Source of the DNA: Olsenella_L sp051876355
GTDB lineage: Bacteria; Actinomycetota; Coriobacteriia; Coriobacteriales; Atopobiaceae
Reading direction: 5' to 3'
Length of the DNA: 64,000 nt
NCBI GenBank assembly: GCA_051876355.1
Contig: JBJEHU010000061.1
Location: forward strand, 1-64,000
Below are positions 14,897 to 22,946 of this stretch, piece after piece. Both the position numbers and the translations under genes were made by a program. The notes under the pieces are model-generated. The model did no database searches. It was not told the origin of the DNA and was given only the letters and a program-made list of their open reading frames with translations. Every line of letters starts with the position of its first letter. Position 1 is the stretch's first letter.

Positions 14897-17797
14897 ATGT
14901 CCGAACAGTTCGAATCGCCTCGTTCCATCTATCAGAACGAGGCAGAGCGCAATGCTGCCATAGCGAAGCTCGGCCGCAAGATCACGGACGTCGTGAAGCA
15001 CAAGATAACCGGCGTCAAGACATGCGATGCCGAGTACTGGGGCCTCAAGGAGGTCCTGACCGACGAGATGGTCGAGCTCGGAAACAAGATGAAGGTCAGG
15101 AAGTTCTACGAGTTCGAGGACATCATGAAGCTCGAGCCCGATATGGAGCCTGCGCACCTGCAGAAGCTGCTGGATGACATGTCCGTCATAGGCATCCTCG
15201 AGTATGACTACGGCGACCACTACGACGACAATGGCCCCATCAAGGATGCACCGCATACGAAGCGCTGGAGGCTTCCGTACTTCGTGCCGGGCTCTGCCGA
15301 GCTCTTCAACTCGACAAAGGACCGCATCGACAAGAATCCTCCTGTCGCTTCCTTCTTCGAGCGCATGACGTTCGTGCCGCTTGCCGGCATCACGGAGATG
15401 GTCCCTCCCGGAGGAGATGGCATCGGCATGCATGTCATCCCCGTCGAGGAGGCCGTGAACTTCCAGAACGAGGCCATCGACAAGGAGCGCATCTCCTACT
15501 GGCTGAAGAGGTATGAAGGCCATATCTCTGCCGGCATGTGCTCGTGCCGCTACTCCAGGACGACGCTCGGCGAAGGCTGCGCGGACGACCCCGAGGACTG
15601 GTGCATCCAGGTCGGCGACATGGCCGACTACACGGTCGAGACGCACCGCGCCCACTACATCACGTCCGATGAGGCCCTCGAGATCATCCAGAAGGCAGAG
15701 GACAACGGCTTCGTCCACCAGATCACGAACATCGACGGCGAGTCGAAGATTTTCGACATCTGCAACTGCGACGTGAAGATCTGCAACGCCCTCAGGACGA
15801 GTATGCTCTTCAACACGCCGAATCTTTCCCGCTCTGCCTATACGGCAAAGGTCACGCCGGAGAACTGCGTTGCCTGCGGCCTCTGCGTCGAGTCCTGCCC
15901 GGCAGGAGCCGTGAAGCTCGGCCAGAAGATCTGCCGCAAGGATGGCACGCTCCCGAAATACCCGAAGTCGATCCTGCCCGATGCGATCCATTGGGGCAAG
16001 TACGCCTGGGACGAGAACTACCGCGATACGGCCCGCATGCACAATACGTGGCCGACCGGCTCCTCTCCCTGCAAGGCAGCCTGCCCTGCCCATGTGCCGG
16101 TCCAGGCCTATCTCAAGAAGGCCCGCGAGGGCAAGTACCAGGAAGCAGTCGGCCTCATCAAGACGCAGAATCCGTTCCCGGCCATCTGCGGCAGGATCTG
16201 CAACAAGCGCTGCGAGGATGCCTGCACGAGAGGCACAATCGATGCGCCGGTGAGCATCGACGAGGTCAAGAAGTTCGTCGCCGACTACGACCTTGCCCAG
16301 GAAAAGCAGTTTGTGGCAAGGAAGGCCGTGCCGTCCGTCGAAGGCCATTTCGACGAGAAGATCGCGATCATCGGCGCAGGCCCGGCAGGCCTATCCTGCG
16401 CGTACTATCTGGCTCTCCTTGGATATACGCCGACGGTCTTCGAGAAGCACGATCTTCCCGGCGGCATGATGCAGTACGGCATCCCGACGTACAAGCTCGA
16501 GAAGGATGTCATCCAGAAAGAGGTCGCCCTCATCCAGGACCAGGGCGTCGAGATTCGCTGCGGCGTCGAGGTCGGACGCGACATCACGCTCGACGACCTC
16601 AAAAAGCAGGGCTACGAGGCCTTCTACATCGCAATCGGCTGCCAGGGCGGACGTCGCCCCGGCGTCGCAAACGATACGGCCGAAGGTACCGATATCGCTG
16701 TCCACTATCTCCAGGAGTCGATGGCAAAGGGCAACCCGGCCATGTCCGGCAAGGTCGTCGTGATCGGCGGCGGCAATGTCGCCGTGGACTGCGCAAGGAA
16801 TGCAGCACGCCGCGGTGCCGATGAGGTCCACATGGTCTCGCTCGAGGCGAGGAACGAGATGCCCGCTTCCGAGGCGGAGATCCAGGAGACGCTTGCGGAC
16901 AAGGTCGCGGTCGAGTGCGGCTGGGGCCCGAAGGAAGTGCTCGTGGGCGAGGACGGCCATGTCTCCGGCATCGTCCTCAAGAAGTGCACACGCACGATCG
17001 ATCCCGAGACGCACCGCTTCTCGCCGCTCTACGACGAGTCGGTGACGCGCGCGATTGCATGCGACAGGATCGTCTTCGCGATCGGCCAGGCCATCGACTG
17101 GGGCAATCTCCTCGACGGCACAAAGGTCGAGTTCCACCATGGCAACTATCCGAAGGCAGACGAGCTCACGTTCCAGACGGCAGAGCCTTCTATCTTCGTT
17201 GGCGGCGATGTCTACACCGGCCCGAAGTTCGTTATCGACGCCATTGCAGAAGGCCATCATGCGGCAGAGTCGCTCCACCGCTTCGTGCACAGGAACGCAT
17301 CGATGACAATAGGCAGGGACAGGCACGACTACCAGCCCTTCGACAAGAACGACCTGTCCTTCGGCTCCTATGACACCTACCAGCGCCAGGAGCCCGTTGC
17401 AAAGCCGGAAGGCGAGGACCGCTTCCGCGACACCTCGGGCAAGCTTACGCCCGAGCAGGTCGAGCGCGAATGCTCGCGCTGCCTTGGCTGTGGCGCCTCG
17501 GTCGTCGACCCGAACAAGTGCATCGGCTGCGGCATCTGCACGACAAGGTGCCAGTTCGATGCAATACATCTCTACCGCGACCATCCCGAGATGAGCACGA
17601 TGAGGAAGGCAGAGGACAAGGTCGGCGGCCTTGCTGCCTACCAGCTCAAGCGCATGGTCAAGATCGTCGCAAACTCGGGCTCCGAGGAAGCGAAGATCAT
17701 GCGTGCCAAGCGCAAGGAATACGAGCGCACCCACGGCAAGGATTGGCAGGCAGCCCATCCGAACACCGGCAACGCGGTCGAGGAAGAAAGCAAGTAG
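14897..17797 (+). CDS. Multi-cluster Fe-S flavoprotein with a GltD/NfnB-like core
   Basis: A 966-residue soluble electron-transfer protein. Residues 1-320 form an unrecognised N-terminal part, with a helical segment near 65-105 and Cys-rich patches (C215, C217, C228, C236; C289, C291, C296). A ferredoxin-type 4Fe-4S motif follows (C324, C327, C330, C334). Residues 390-445 match the GltD/NfnB N-terminal Fe-S region (C392, C396, C431, C435, C439, C443). FAD binding is shown by GAGPAGLS near 493 and NAD(P) binding by GGGNVAVDCARNAARRGA near 625. C-terminal cysteines at about 859-885 supply further clusters. It resembles NADPH:acceptor oxidoreductases of the glutamate synthase small-subunit family, but the N-terminal extension is not part of GltD. 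It starts 3 bp after hypB. The physiological acceptor is unknown. Confidence 0.85.
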   Translation: MSEQFESPRSIYQNEAERNAAIAKLGRKITDVVKHKITGVKTCDAEYWGLKEVLTDEMVELGNKMKVRKFYEFEDIMKLEPDMEPAHLQKLLDDMSVIGILEYDYGDHYDDNGPIKDAPHTKRWRLPYFVPGSAELFNSTKDRIDKNPPVASFFERMTFVPLAGITEMVPPGGDGIGMHVIPVEEAVNFQNEAIDKERISYWLKRYEGHISAGMCSCRYSRTTLGEGCADDPEDWCIQVGDMADYTVETHRAHYITSDEALEIIQKAEDNGFVHQITNIDGESKIFDICNCDVKICNALRTSMLFNTPNLSRSAYTAKVTPENCVACGLCVESCPAGAVKLGQKICRKDGTLPKYPKSILPDAIHWGKYAWDENYRDTARMHNTWPTGSSPCKAACPAHVPVQAYLKKAREGKYQEAVGLIKTQNPFPAICGRICNKRCEDACTRGTIDAPVSIDEVKKFVADYDLAQEKQFVARKAVPSVEGHFDEKIAIIGAGPAGLSCAYYLALLGYTPTVFEKHDLPGGMMQYGIPTYKLEKDVIQKEVALIQDQGVEIRCGVEVGRDITLDDLKKQGYEAFYIAIGCQGGRRPGVANDTAEGTDIAVHYLQESMAKGNPAMSGKVVVIGGGNVAVDCARNAARRGADEVHMVSLEARNEMPASEAEIQETLADKVAVECGWGPKEVLVGEDGHVSGIVLKKCTRTIDPETHRFSPLYDESVTRAIACDRIVFAIGQAIDWGNLLDGTKVEFHHGNYPKADELTFQTAEPSIFVGGDVYTGPKFVIDAIAEGHHAAESLHRFVHRNASMTIGRDRHDYQPFDKNDLSFGSYDTYQRQEPVAKPEGEDRFRDTSGKLTPEQVERECSRCLGCGASVVDPNKCIGCGICTTRCQFDAIHLYRDHPEMSTMRKAEDKVGGLAAYQLKRMVKIVANSGSEEAKIMRAKRKEYERTHGKDWQAAHPNTGNAVEEESK

Positions 17798-17805
17798 CAG
17801 CACCC

Positions 17806-17834
17806 TGCGCGCCCCATTCTGCATGGGGCGCGCA
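17806..17834 (+). terminator. Intercistronic hairpin before hypA
   Basis: A perfect 12-bp stem (TGCGCGCCCCAT/ATGGGGCGCGCA) with a 5-nt loop, followed by only TTTC. It sits 8 bp after the flavoprotein stop and 20 bp before the hypA start codon. It could be a partial terminator that lowers hypA expression, or a processing/stability element. Confidence 0.6.
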
Positions 17835-17854
17835 TTTCAGGAAGGAATCCATCC

Positions 17855-18199
17855 ATGCATGAGCTCGGCATCGTTGTCCATGTGATCGATATGGTCGAGA
17901 AGGCGGCCGAGGAAAACAATGTCTCGAAGGTCCTGAAGCTCGACCTCGAGGTGGGGGAGGTCTCGACGATCGTCCCTGACTACTTCCGGGACTGCTACAA
18001 ATGGGCCATCAAGAAGACCCGCTACATGCAGGAGTGCGAGCTCAACCTCATCGTCGTCGAGGGCAAGTCATACTGCCAGGACTGCCGCAAGACCTACCGC
18101 ACGACGGAATACGGCAAGGCCTGCCCCTACTGTGGCGGCTACCATACCTACCTTGTGAGTGGCCGCGATGTGATGATCCGGGACATCCAGGCCGTATAG
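17855..18199 (+). CDS. hypA: Nickel metallochaperone HypA
   Basis: HypA binds nickel and passes it, with HypB, to a nickel enzyme under assembly. The 114-residue protein begins MHEL, the nickel-binding N-terminus with His2, and carries the structural zinc site (CQDC at 74-77, CPYC at 90-93). GGAAGG precedes the ATG. The partner HypB is encoded 3 kb upstream in the same direction. No hydrogenase, urease or other hyp genes are nearby. Confidence 0.9.
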   Translation: MHELGIVVHVIDMVEKAAEENNVSKVLKLDLEVGEVSTIVPDYFRDCYKWAIKKTRYMQECELNLIVVEGKSYCQDCRKTYRTTEYGKACPYCGGYHTYLVSGRDVMIRDIQAV

Positions 18200-18218
18200 C
18201 GGCAAGTGCGAGACGCTG

Positions 18219-18254
18219 ATATGCCCTCCGGCTATCTGAAGCCGGAGGGCATAT
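18219..18254 (+). terminator. Terminator after hypA
   Basis: A perfect 14-bp stem (18219-18232 with 18241-18254) and an 8-nt loop, about 20 bp past the hypA stop. The T-tract is weak (CTCTG). It closes the hypB-hypA block. Confidence 0.7.
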
Positions 18255-18331
18255 CTCTGCGTGCAGAGCGCAGGTGCTGCAGATAGGATAGAGGGCAGAC
18301 ATTCTGAGGTATCCCATCCGAAAGGGGCGCC

Positions 18332-19267
18332 ATGTCCATCCGTTTCCGCAAGAGCATCAACCTCGGTCCCGCCTTCCGCATCAACGTCTCGAAGTCCGGG
18401 CTCTCGTTTTCAGCCCATGTGCCGGGCATGAAAGGCATCTCCGTCAGCACGGGCCAGAAGGGGACTTATCTCAATGCCGGACTTCCGGGCACGGGGCTTT
18501 CTTCCCGAACGAAGCTCTCCGACAAAGGTGTCGGCGTCAGCTTCAAGGATGTCGTGAAGACAATCACCGGCTCTGACAGAGAAGAAGAGCAGCCGGCAGC
18601 GGAAACGCAAGAGCTTCCTTCTCGCAAAGAGGCGCCTCGCGTGCAGGAGGAGCCTCGTCCTTTCGAAGAGGTGCTTGCGCCCTACCTCGAGCTCCACAGG
18701 AAGGCCCCTTCTGTCGGAGCGCTCGATGATGCTGCACCGCTTTCAGAAGAGACCATCGAGGCTTCCTGCGAGAAGATCCTGAAAGAGACGCAGGTGCCCT
18801 ATCTCTTCTCCGCCTCCTATGAGTTCGATGCAGCGCAGAACGCGCTCATGCTCGATGTAGACCTGCCAGAAATCGAGGATATCCCGGACGAGGAAGAGAG
18901 CCTGACCTCGAAGGGAACCATAGCGGAGCACAGGATTCCGGCTGCTGCGGCACATGCAAACTATGTCCGGTGCATCGAGAGCCTTGCCCTCTATCTGACA
19001 GCATCGATATTCGCTGCCAATCCATCTCTTCCGGCCATCACCCTCTCCGGCTATACGCAGCGGAGGAACAAGGCAGGAGAGCTCGAGGATGTCTATGTCC
19101 TCTCGGTCCGATTTACGCGTGCAGGCTTCGCAGGCGAGAATCTCGCAGAGACAGAAGATCCCGAGGCGTTCCTTCTCGGCTTCGAGAACCGGCTGGCGAA
19201 GACGAAGACCGGCCTTCTGAAGAAGATCGTGCCCTACGAGAGCCTCCACGCCGAAGCCGGGAACTGA
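18332..19267 (+). CDS. DUF4236-domain protein
   Basis: A 311-residue soluble protein. The first 60 residues (MSIRFRKSINLGPAFRIN onward, with a GxSxS-rich tail) fit the DUF4236 family, a small beta domain of unknown function. An acidic, low-complexity linker follows (about 85-115). The C-terminal two thirds has alternating strands and helices that I do not recognise. AAGGGG precedes the ATG. It lies immediately upstream of the PHP gene in the same direction with a short gap, so co-transcription is likely. Confidence 0.7.
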   Translation: MSIRFRKSINLGPAFRINVSKSGLSFSAHVPGMKGISVSTGQKGTYLNAGLPGTGLSSRTKLSDKGVGVSFKDVVKTITGSDREEEQPAAETQELPSRKEAPRVQEEPRPFEEVLAPYLELHRKAPSVGALDDAAPLSEETIEASCEKILKETQVPYLFSASYEFDAAQNALMLDVDLPEIEDIPDEEESLTSKGTIAEHRIPAAAAHANYVRCIESLALYLTASIFAANPSLPAITLSGYTQRRNKAGELEDVYVLSVRFTRAGFAGENLAETEDPEAFLLGFENRLAKTKTGLLKKIVPYESLHAEAGN

Positions 19268-19281
19268 AAGGCAGGAAAGCC

Positions 19282-20103
19282 ATGCTCCATGCGAACTATC
19301 ACACCCACACGACCCTCTGCGATGGCTCCGATGCGCCTGAAGCGGTAGCAGCCGAAGCCTATCGCCTCGGCATCGCGCATCTCGGCTTCTCGGGACATAT
19401 GGATCCAGACATTCATATGGTCTGGCCTGACTATGTGAAGGCCATCTCTTCGCTGAAAAAGGAATACCAGGGCCGCATGGATATCCTCATGGGCGTCGAG
19501 CTCGACAACCTCTACGATCCTGCCTGCTGCCCAGGCGCGGAGTACATCATTGGCTCGACGCATTTCCTCGATGTCGAATCGCCGGTTCCCATGAGCGTCG
19601 ACAACACGCCCGAGATGATGCAGCAGCTTGCAGATGACTATTTCGGCGGAGACTTCTACGCGCTTTCCAAGTCCTACTACGAGCTCGAGGCAAAGGTCTA
19701 TGACCGGACGAGATGCACGTTCGTCGGCCACTTCGACCTCGTCACCCGCTTCAACGATGAGATGCACTTCCTCGACGAGACGTCGAAACGCTATCTCACG
19801 CCTGCTCTAGAGGCGATGGAATACCTTGCCTCGGAAGGGGTTCCCTTCGAGATCAACTGCGGGGCCGTGAACAGAGGCAGGAAGAAGGAGCTCTATCCGA
19901 GATCAGAGCTCCTCAAGGCGCTTCATGGCTTTGGCGGCGAGATCTTCATCAATTCCGATGCCCACCAGAAGGAGCGGCTCCTCGGCGCCTTCGACCAAGC
20001 AGTGCAGGCAGCGGCAGCGGCAGGCTTCACGCATGTGAACATCCTCGTCCACGACGAAGCAGGCAGGGTCGTGACGCGGCAGCTTGCCCTCGATGCGCTC
20101 TGA
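19282..20103 (+). CDS. PHP-domain phosphoesterase, histidinol-phosphatase-like
   Basis: A 273-residue PHP-family metal-dependent phosphoesterase. Metal-ligand motifs are seen in order: YHTHTTLCDGSD at the N-terminus, FSGHMD near 45, GVELD near 71, GSTHF near 92, FVGHFD near 153 and NSDAH near 224. This pattern fits HisJ-type histidinol-phosphatase, the last-but-one step of histidine synthesis, though no other his gene is nearby, so another phosphate substrate is possible. CAGGAAAG precedes the ATG. Confidence 0.8.
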   Translation: MLHANYHTHTTLCDGSDAPEAVAAEAYRLGIAHLGFSGHMDPDIHMVWPDYVKAISSLKKEYQGRMDILMGVELDNLYDPACCPGAEYIIGSTHFLDVESPVPMSVDNTPEMMQQLADDYFGGDFYALSKSYYELEAKVYDRTRCTFVGHFDLVTRFNDEMHFLDETSKRYLTPALEAMEYLASEGVPFEINCGAVNRGRKKELYPRSELLKALHGFGGEIFINSDAHQKERLLGAFDQAVQAAAAAGFTHVNILVHDEAGRVVTRQLALDAL

Positions 20104-20123
20104 TGCACGTCCCAGACAGCATG

Positions 20124-20157
20124 AAGGCCTGTTTGCTTCAGAGTGCATCCAGGCCTT
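20124..20157. terminator. Possible bidirectional terminator
   Basis: AAGGCCTG (20124-20131) can pair with CAGGCCTT (20150-20157) across an 18-nt loop; flanking TGATGCAC and GTGCATC offer an alternative outer pairing. It lies between the convergent PHP and D-hydroxyacid dehydrogenase genes. Weak because the loop is long and there is no T-run. Confidence 0.4.
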
Positions 20158-20186
20158 TGCATGAGAAGAGGGGATAGCAGAAGCGG

Positions 20187-21170
20187 CTACTTCACCTCGA
20201 ACGGCGTCTCTCTGCCCTCGCTGAAGGCGAGAAGGGCGCCGGTCGAGCTTGTGATCATATGCTTCACGTCCTCCTGCGTGTAGAACGCCATGTGCGGCGT
20301 CACGATCGCATTCGGGAAGGCATCGAGAATGGCACGGTCGCGGTGGGGGAGGATGTCGCGCGAACGGTCGAGGTAGTAGAGCCCTGCCTCGTTCTCGATC
20401 GTATCGAGCGCGCAGGCACCGACGTGTCCACTCTCGAGCGCTGCAATCAGGGCATCCGTATCGATGAGGGAACCACGGGCTGCATTGACGATCACGACAC
20501 CGTCCTTCATCTTCGCGAGCGCTGCCGCATCGATGAGGTGGTAGTTGTCCTTGGAACCGGGGGCATGCAGGGTGATGATGTCAGAGGAAGCAAGGAGCTC
20601 GTCCAGGGACACATAGTCTGCGACCTTCGCCACCTCGTCTTTCGGATAGGGATCGTTTGCCAGTATCTTGCTGCCGAAGGACGAGAGATGCTTTACGACC
20701 GTGGCGCCGATGCGGCCCGTGCCGATGACGCCGACCGTGGCAGAGGAGATATCGAGGCCGATCTTGCCTTCGAGGCCGAAGTCCTGCACGAGGTTCTCGC
20801 GCTCGATGAACTTGACCTTGCGAGCTGCCATCATCATGAGCATGATTGCGTAGTTCGCGACGCCTTCAGGCGGATAGGCAGCGTGGGCGATCTTCATGCC
20901 AAGCTTGTGCGCATAGGCGACATCGATGTGGTCATAGCCGATCGAGCGCGTGGCGATAGCCTTGACGCCGAGCGCATGGAAGCGGTCGAGGACCTCTTTC
21001 GTCATCGGGTTCGTGATGATGGAGACAGCGTCGGCGCCTTTCGCAAGATCGAGGTTGTCCTGGCTGGGATAGTCCGCAGTCCAGCCGAATTCGAAGCCAT
21101 GCTCCTTCGCAAAGGCTTCCATATACCCAAGCTCGTCATACGGCCTCAGGGCATAGGCAAAGAGCTTCAT
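20187..21170 (-). CDS. D-2-hydroxyacid dehydrogenase, probably D-lactate dehydrogenase
   Basis: A 327-residue NAD-dependent enzyme interconverting a 2-oxoacid and a D-2-hydroxyacid. The nucleotide-binding motif GVIGTGRIG lies near residue 149, the catalytic Arg in NAARGSLID near 234, and the catalytic His in TPHMAFYT near 294. The overall pattern (CxxxGYDHID-like RSIGYDHIDV, APGSKDNYHLI) is that of the D-lactate dehydrogenase/VanH group, implying pyruvate reduction to D-lactate in fermentation. The ATG at 21170 follows GAGGG; a longer in-frame start is poorly supported. Monocistronic and divergent from the radical SAM gene. Confidence 0.85.
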   Translation of the reverse strand: MKLFAYALRPYDELGYMEAFAKEHGFEFGWTADYPSQDNLDLAKGADAVSIITNPMTKEVLDRFHALGVKAIATRSIGYDHIDVAYAHKLGMKIAHAAYPPEGVANYAIMLMMMAARKVKFIERENLVQDFGLEGKIGLDISSATVGVIGTGRIGATVVKHLSSFGSKILANDPYPKDEVAKVADYVSLDELLASSDIITLHAPGSKDNYHLIDAAALAKMKDGVVIVNAARGSLIDTDALIAALESGHVGACALDTIENEAGLYYLDRSRDILPHRDRAILDAFPNAIVTPHMAFYTQEDVKHMITSSTGALLAFSEGRETPFEVK

Positions 21171-21237
21171 GTGATTGCACCCTCTTCGATGTAGATATTT
21201 CCATCCTTCATTCAAGACAGATTCCATGGAAACACGT

Positions 21238-21266
21238 TATTTCTCGGCTACCGCAAGATTTGTAAA
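21238..21266 (-). promoter_or_regulatory. Candidate promoter of the D-hydroxyacid dehydrogenase gene
   Basis: On the minus strand TTTACA (21261-21266) and GAAATA (21238-21243) are 17 bp apart, in an AT-rich intergenic region. Read by eye. Confidence 0.3.
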
Positions 21267-21303
21267 AGGCGAAATAAATTTGGCGCAAAGAATCCAAAGT
21301 TTT

Positions 21304-21333
21304 TTGCATTTTTGACTCCGATTCAATTATTAT
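21304..21333 (+). promoter_or_regulatory. Candidate promoter of the radical SAM gene
   Basis: TTGCAT (21304-21309) and TATTAT (21328-21333) are 18 bp apart in the most AT-rich stretch of this region. Transcription would begin about 55 bp before the start codon. Confidence 0.45.
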
Positions 21334-21360
21334 AGGCAAAGTGCAGAAGGGTCATATGGG

Positions 21361-21376
21361 AGAGGGAATGCCCTCT
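21361..21376 (+). promoter_or_regulatory. Leader hairpin just upstream of the radical SAM ribosome-binding site
   Basis: AGAGGG/CCCTCT with an AATG loop lies 7 nt upstream of the AAAGGA site. It may stabilise the mRNA 5' end or influence ribosome access. Confidence 0.35.
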
Positions 21377-21393
21377 GGCAAGAAAGGACGTGT

Positions 21394-22881
21394 GTGACCA
21401 TGCAATCGAAGCTCGCACATGCAGCAGAGCGCAAAGCGTTCAGCCTTGCTCTGGATGCTGCAATCAAGGGCGTCAAGAGCGATCATCCGGAGGAGGCTAT
21501 CGAAAAGTTCCTCGATATGGGCGTCAAGCTCCTGTCCGACACCGCACCGGACATGGCAATGTCGCTCAGGAAGGCTTTCTATCCAGGCTCCAAATGGGAA
21601 AACTTCCTGATCGGCCTTGTCAACCGCCTCGATCCGAACATCCTCAAGACCGCTACGCTCAATGGTGCCTATGAGGCAGCATTCCGCGGCCTCCGCGAGA
21701 CGACGCAGTCTGCCGAGAAGTACCAGTGCAACGTGCCCTGGATCATCATCTTCGACCCGACGAGCGCCTGCAACATGCACTGCGTCGGCTGCTGGGCAGC
21801 AGACTATTCGAAGTCTCTGAACCTCTCCTTCGACGATATGGACAAGATCGTTACCGAGGCAAAGGCGCTTGGTTGCCACTTCTTCATGATGACAGGCGGC
21901 GAGCCGATGGTCCGCTGGAAGGACGTCGCAAAGCTTGCAGAGAAGCACAACGACTGCATCTTCGGCCTCTTCACGAACGGCACGCTCGTGAACCAGCAGG
22001 TCTGCGATGACTGCAAGCGTCTCGGCAACATCGTGTTCTCGCTCTCGCTCGAGGGCTTCAAGGATGCCAACGATGGCCGTCGTGGCGAGGGCTGCTTCGA
22101 CAAGGTCATGGCTGCCATGGACCTCATGCGCGAGAACGGCCTTGCTTTCGGCGTCTCCACGGCCTACACGAGGAACAACGTCGAGTCCGTCACCTCTGAT
22201 GAGTACTACGACCTCATCATCGAGAAGGGCGCGCTCTGGGCCTGGTACTTCCACTACATGCCGGTTGGCGAGGGCGCCAATGCCGACCTCATGCCGACGC
22301 TCGAGCAGCGTGAGTACATGCTGCACCGCATCCGCGAGGTCCGTGACTACGAGGGCGGCAAGCCGATCATGGCAATGGACTTCCAGAACGACGGCGAGTT
22401 CGTCGGTGGCTGCATCGCTGGCGGCCGTGTCTTCTGCCACATCACCGCTCGCGGCGATGTCGAGCCGTGCGTCTTCATCCACTACTCGAACGCAAACATC
22501 CACGACAAGTCCCTGCTCGAGTGCCTGCAGCAGCCGGTCTTCCAGGCCTACCGCGCACACTGGCCCTGGAACGACAATATGCTCCGTCCGTGCCCGATGC
22601 TCGAGAATCCGGAGATTCTTCCGCAGATCGTGCACGAGGCTGGCGCAAAGTCGACCGAGTACGTCACGCCGGAGGATGTCGACCACCTCTGCAAGAGGAC
22701 CGCGCCGTATGCCAAGGCATGGGCTCCTGTCGCCGACCGCCTGTGGCGCGAAGAGCACCCGACCGGAAAGAAGGTCTACGAGGACAACATCTCGATGATG
22801 CCCGTGGACGAGAAGGCAAAGCGCCTCGCCGAGAAGGATGCCGAGCTCGATTCCGAGATTGCAAACGGCACCGAGTTCTAG
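21394..22881 (+). CDS. Radical SAM enzyme of unknown substrate
   Basis: A 495-residue radical S-adenosylmethionine enzyme. The cluster-binding motif CNMHCVGC (Cys126, 130, 133) is preceded by a 110-residue helical N-terminal domain. The MTGGEPM segment near residue 170 is the SAM-binding GGE motif. Additional cysteines in the C-terminal half (GGCIAGGRVFC, EPCVF, RPCPM, HLCKR) suggest an auxiliary Fe-S cluster, as in SPASM-type proteins. AAAGGA lies 5 nt before the GTG at 21394 and 11 nt before an ATG at 21400; either may be used. Monocistronic with its own promoter and terminator, next to a patatin-like lipase and a phospholipid synthase. The reaction is not inferable. Confidence 0.85.
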   Translation: MTMQSKLAHAAERKAFSLALDAAIKGVKSDHPEEAIEKFLDMGVKLLSDTAPDMAMSLRKAFYPGSKWENFLIGLVNRLDPNILKTATLNGAYEAAFRGLRETTQSAEKYQCNVPWIIIFDPTSACNMHCVGCWAADYSKSLNLSFDDMDKIVTEAKALGCHFFMMTGGEPMVRWKDVAKLAEKHNDCIFGLFTNGTLVNQQVCDDCKRLGNIVFSLSLEGFKDANDGRRGEGCFDKVMAAMDLMRENGLAFGVSTAYTRNNVESVTSDEYYDLIIEKGALWAWYFHYMPVGEGANADLMPTLEQREYMLHRIREVRDYEGGKPIMAMDFQNDGEFVGGCIAGGRVFCHITARGDVEPCVFIHYSNANIHDKSLLECLQQPVFQAYRAHWPWNDNMLRPCPMLENPEILPQIVHEAGAKSTEYVTPEDVDHLCKRTAPYAKAWAPVADRLWREEHPTGKKVYEDNISMMPVDEKAKRLAEKDAELDSEIANGTEF

Positions 22882-22900
22882 AAGAACCTGCGCCGACAGA

Positions 22901-22932
22901 AGGAGCCCCGGGTGACCGGGGCTCCTTTTTTT
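22901..22932 (+). terminator. Strong intrinsic terminator of the radical SAM gene
   Basis: A perfect 11-bp GC-rich stem (22901-22911 with 22916-22926), GTGA loop and a run of seven T. It also separates the convergent patatin-like gene. Confidence 0.92.
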
Positions 22933-22946
22933 CTCTATGCTCTTTG

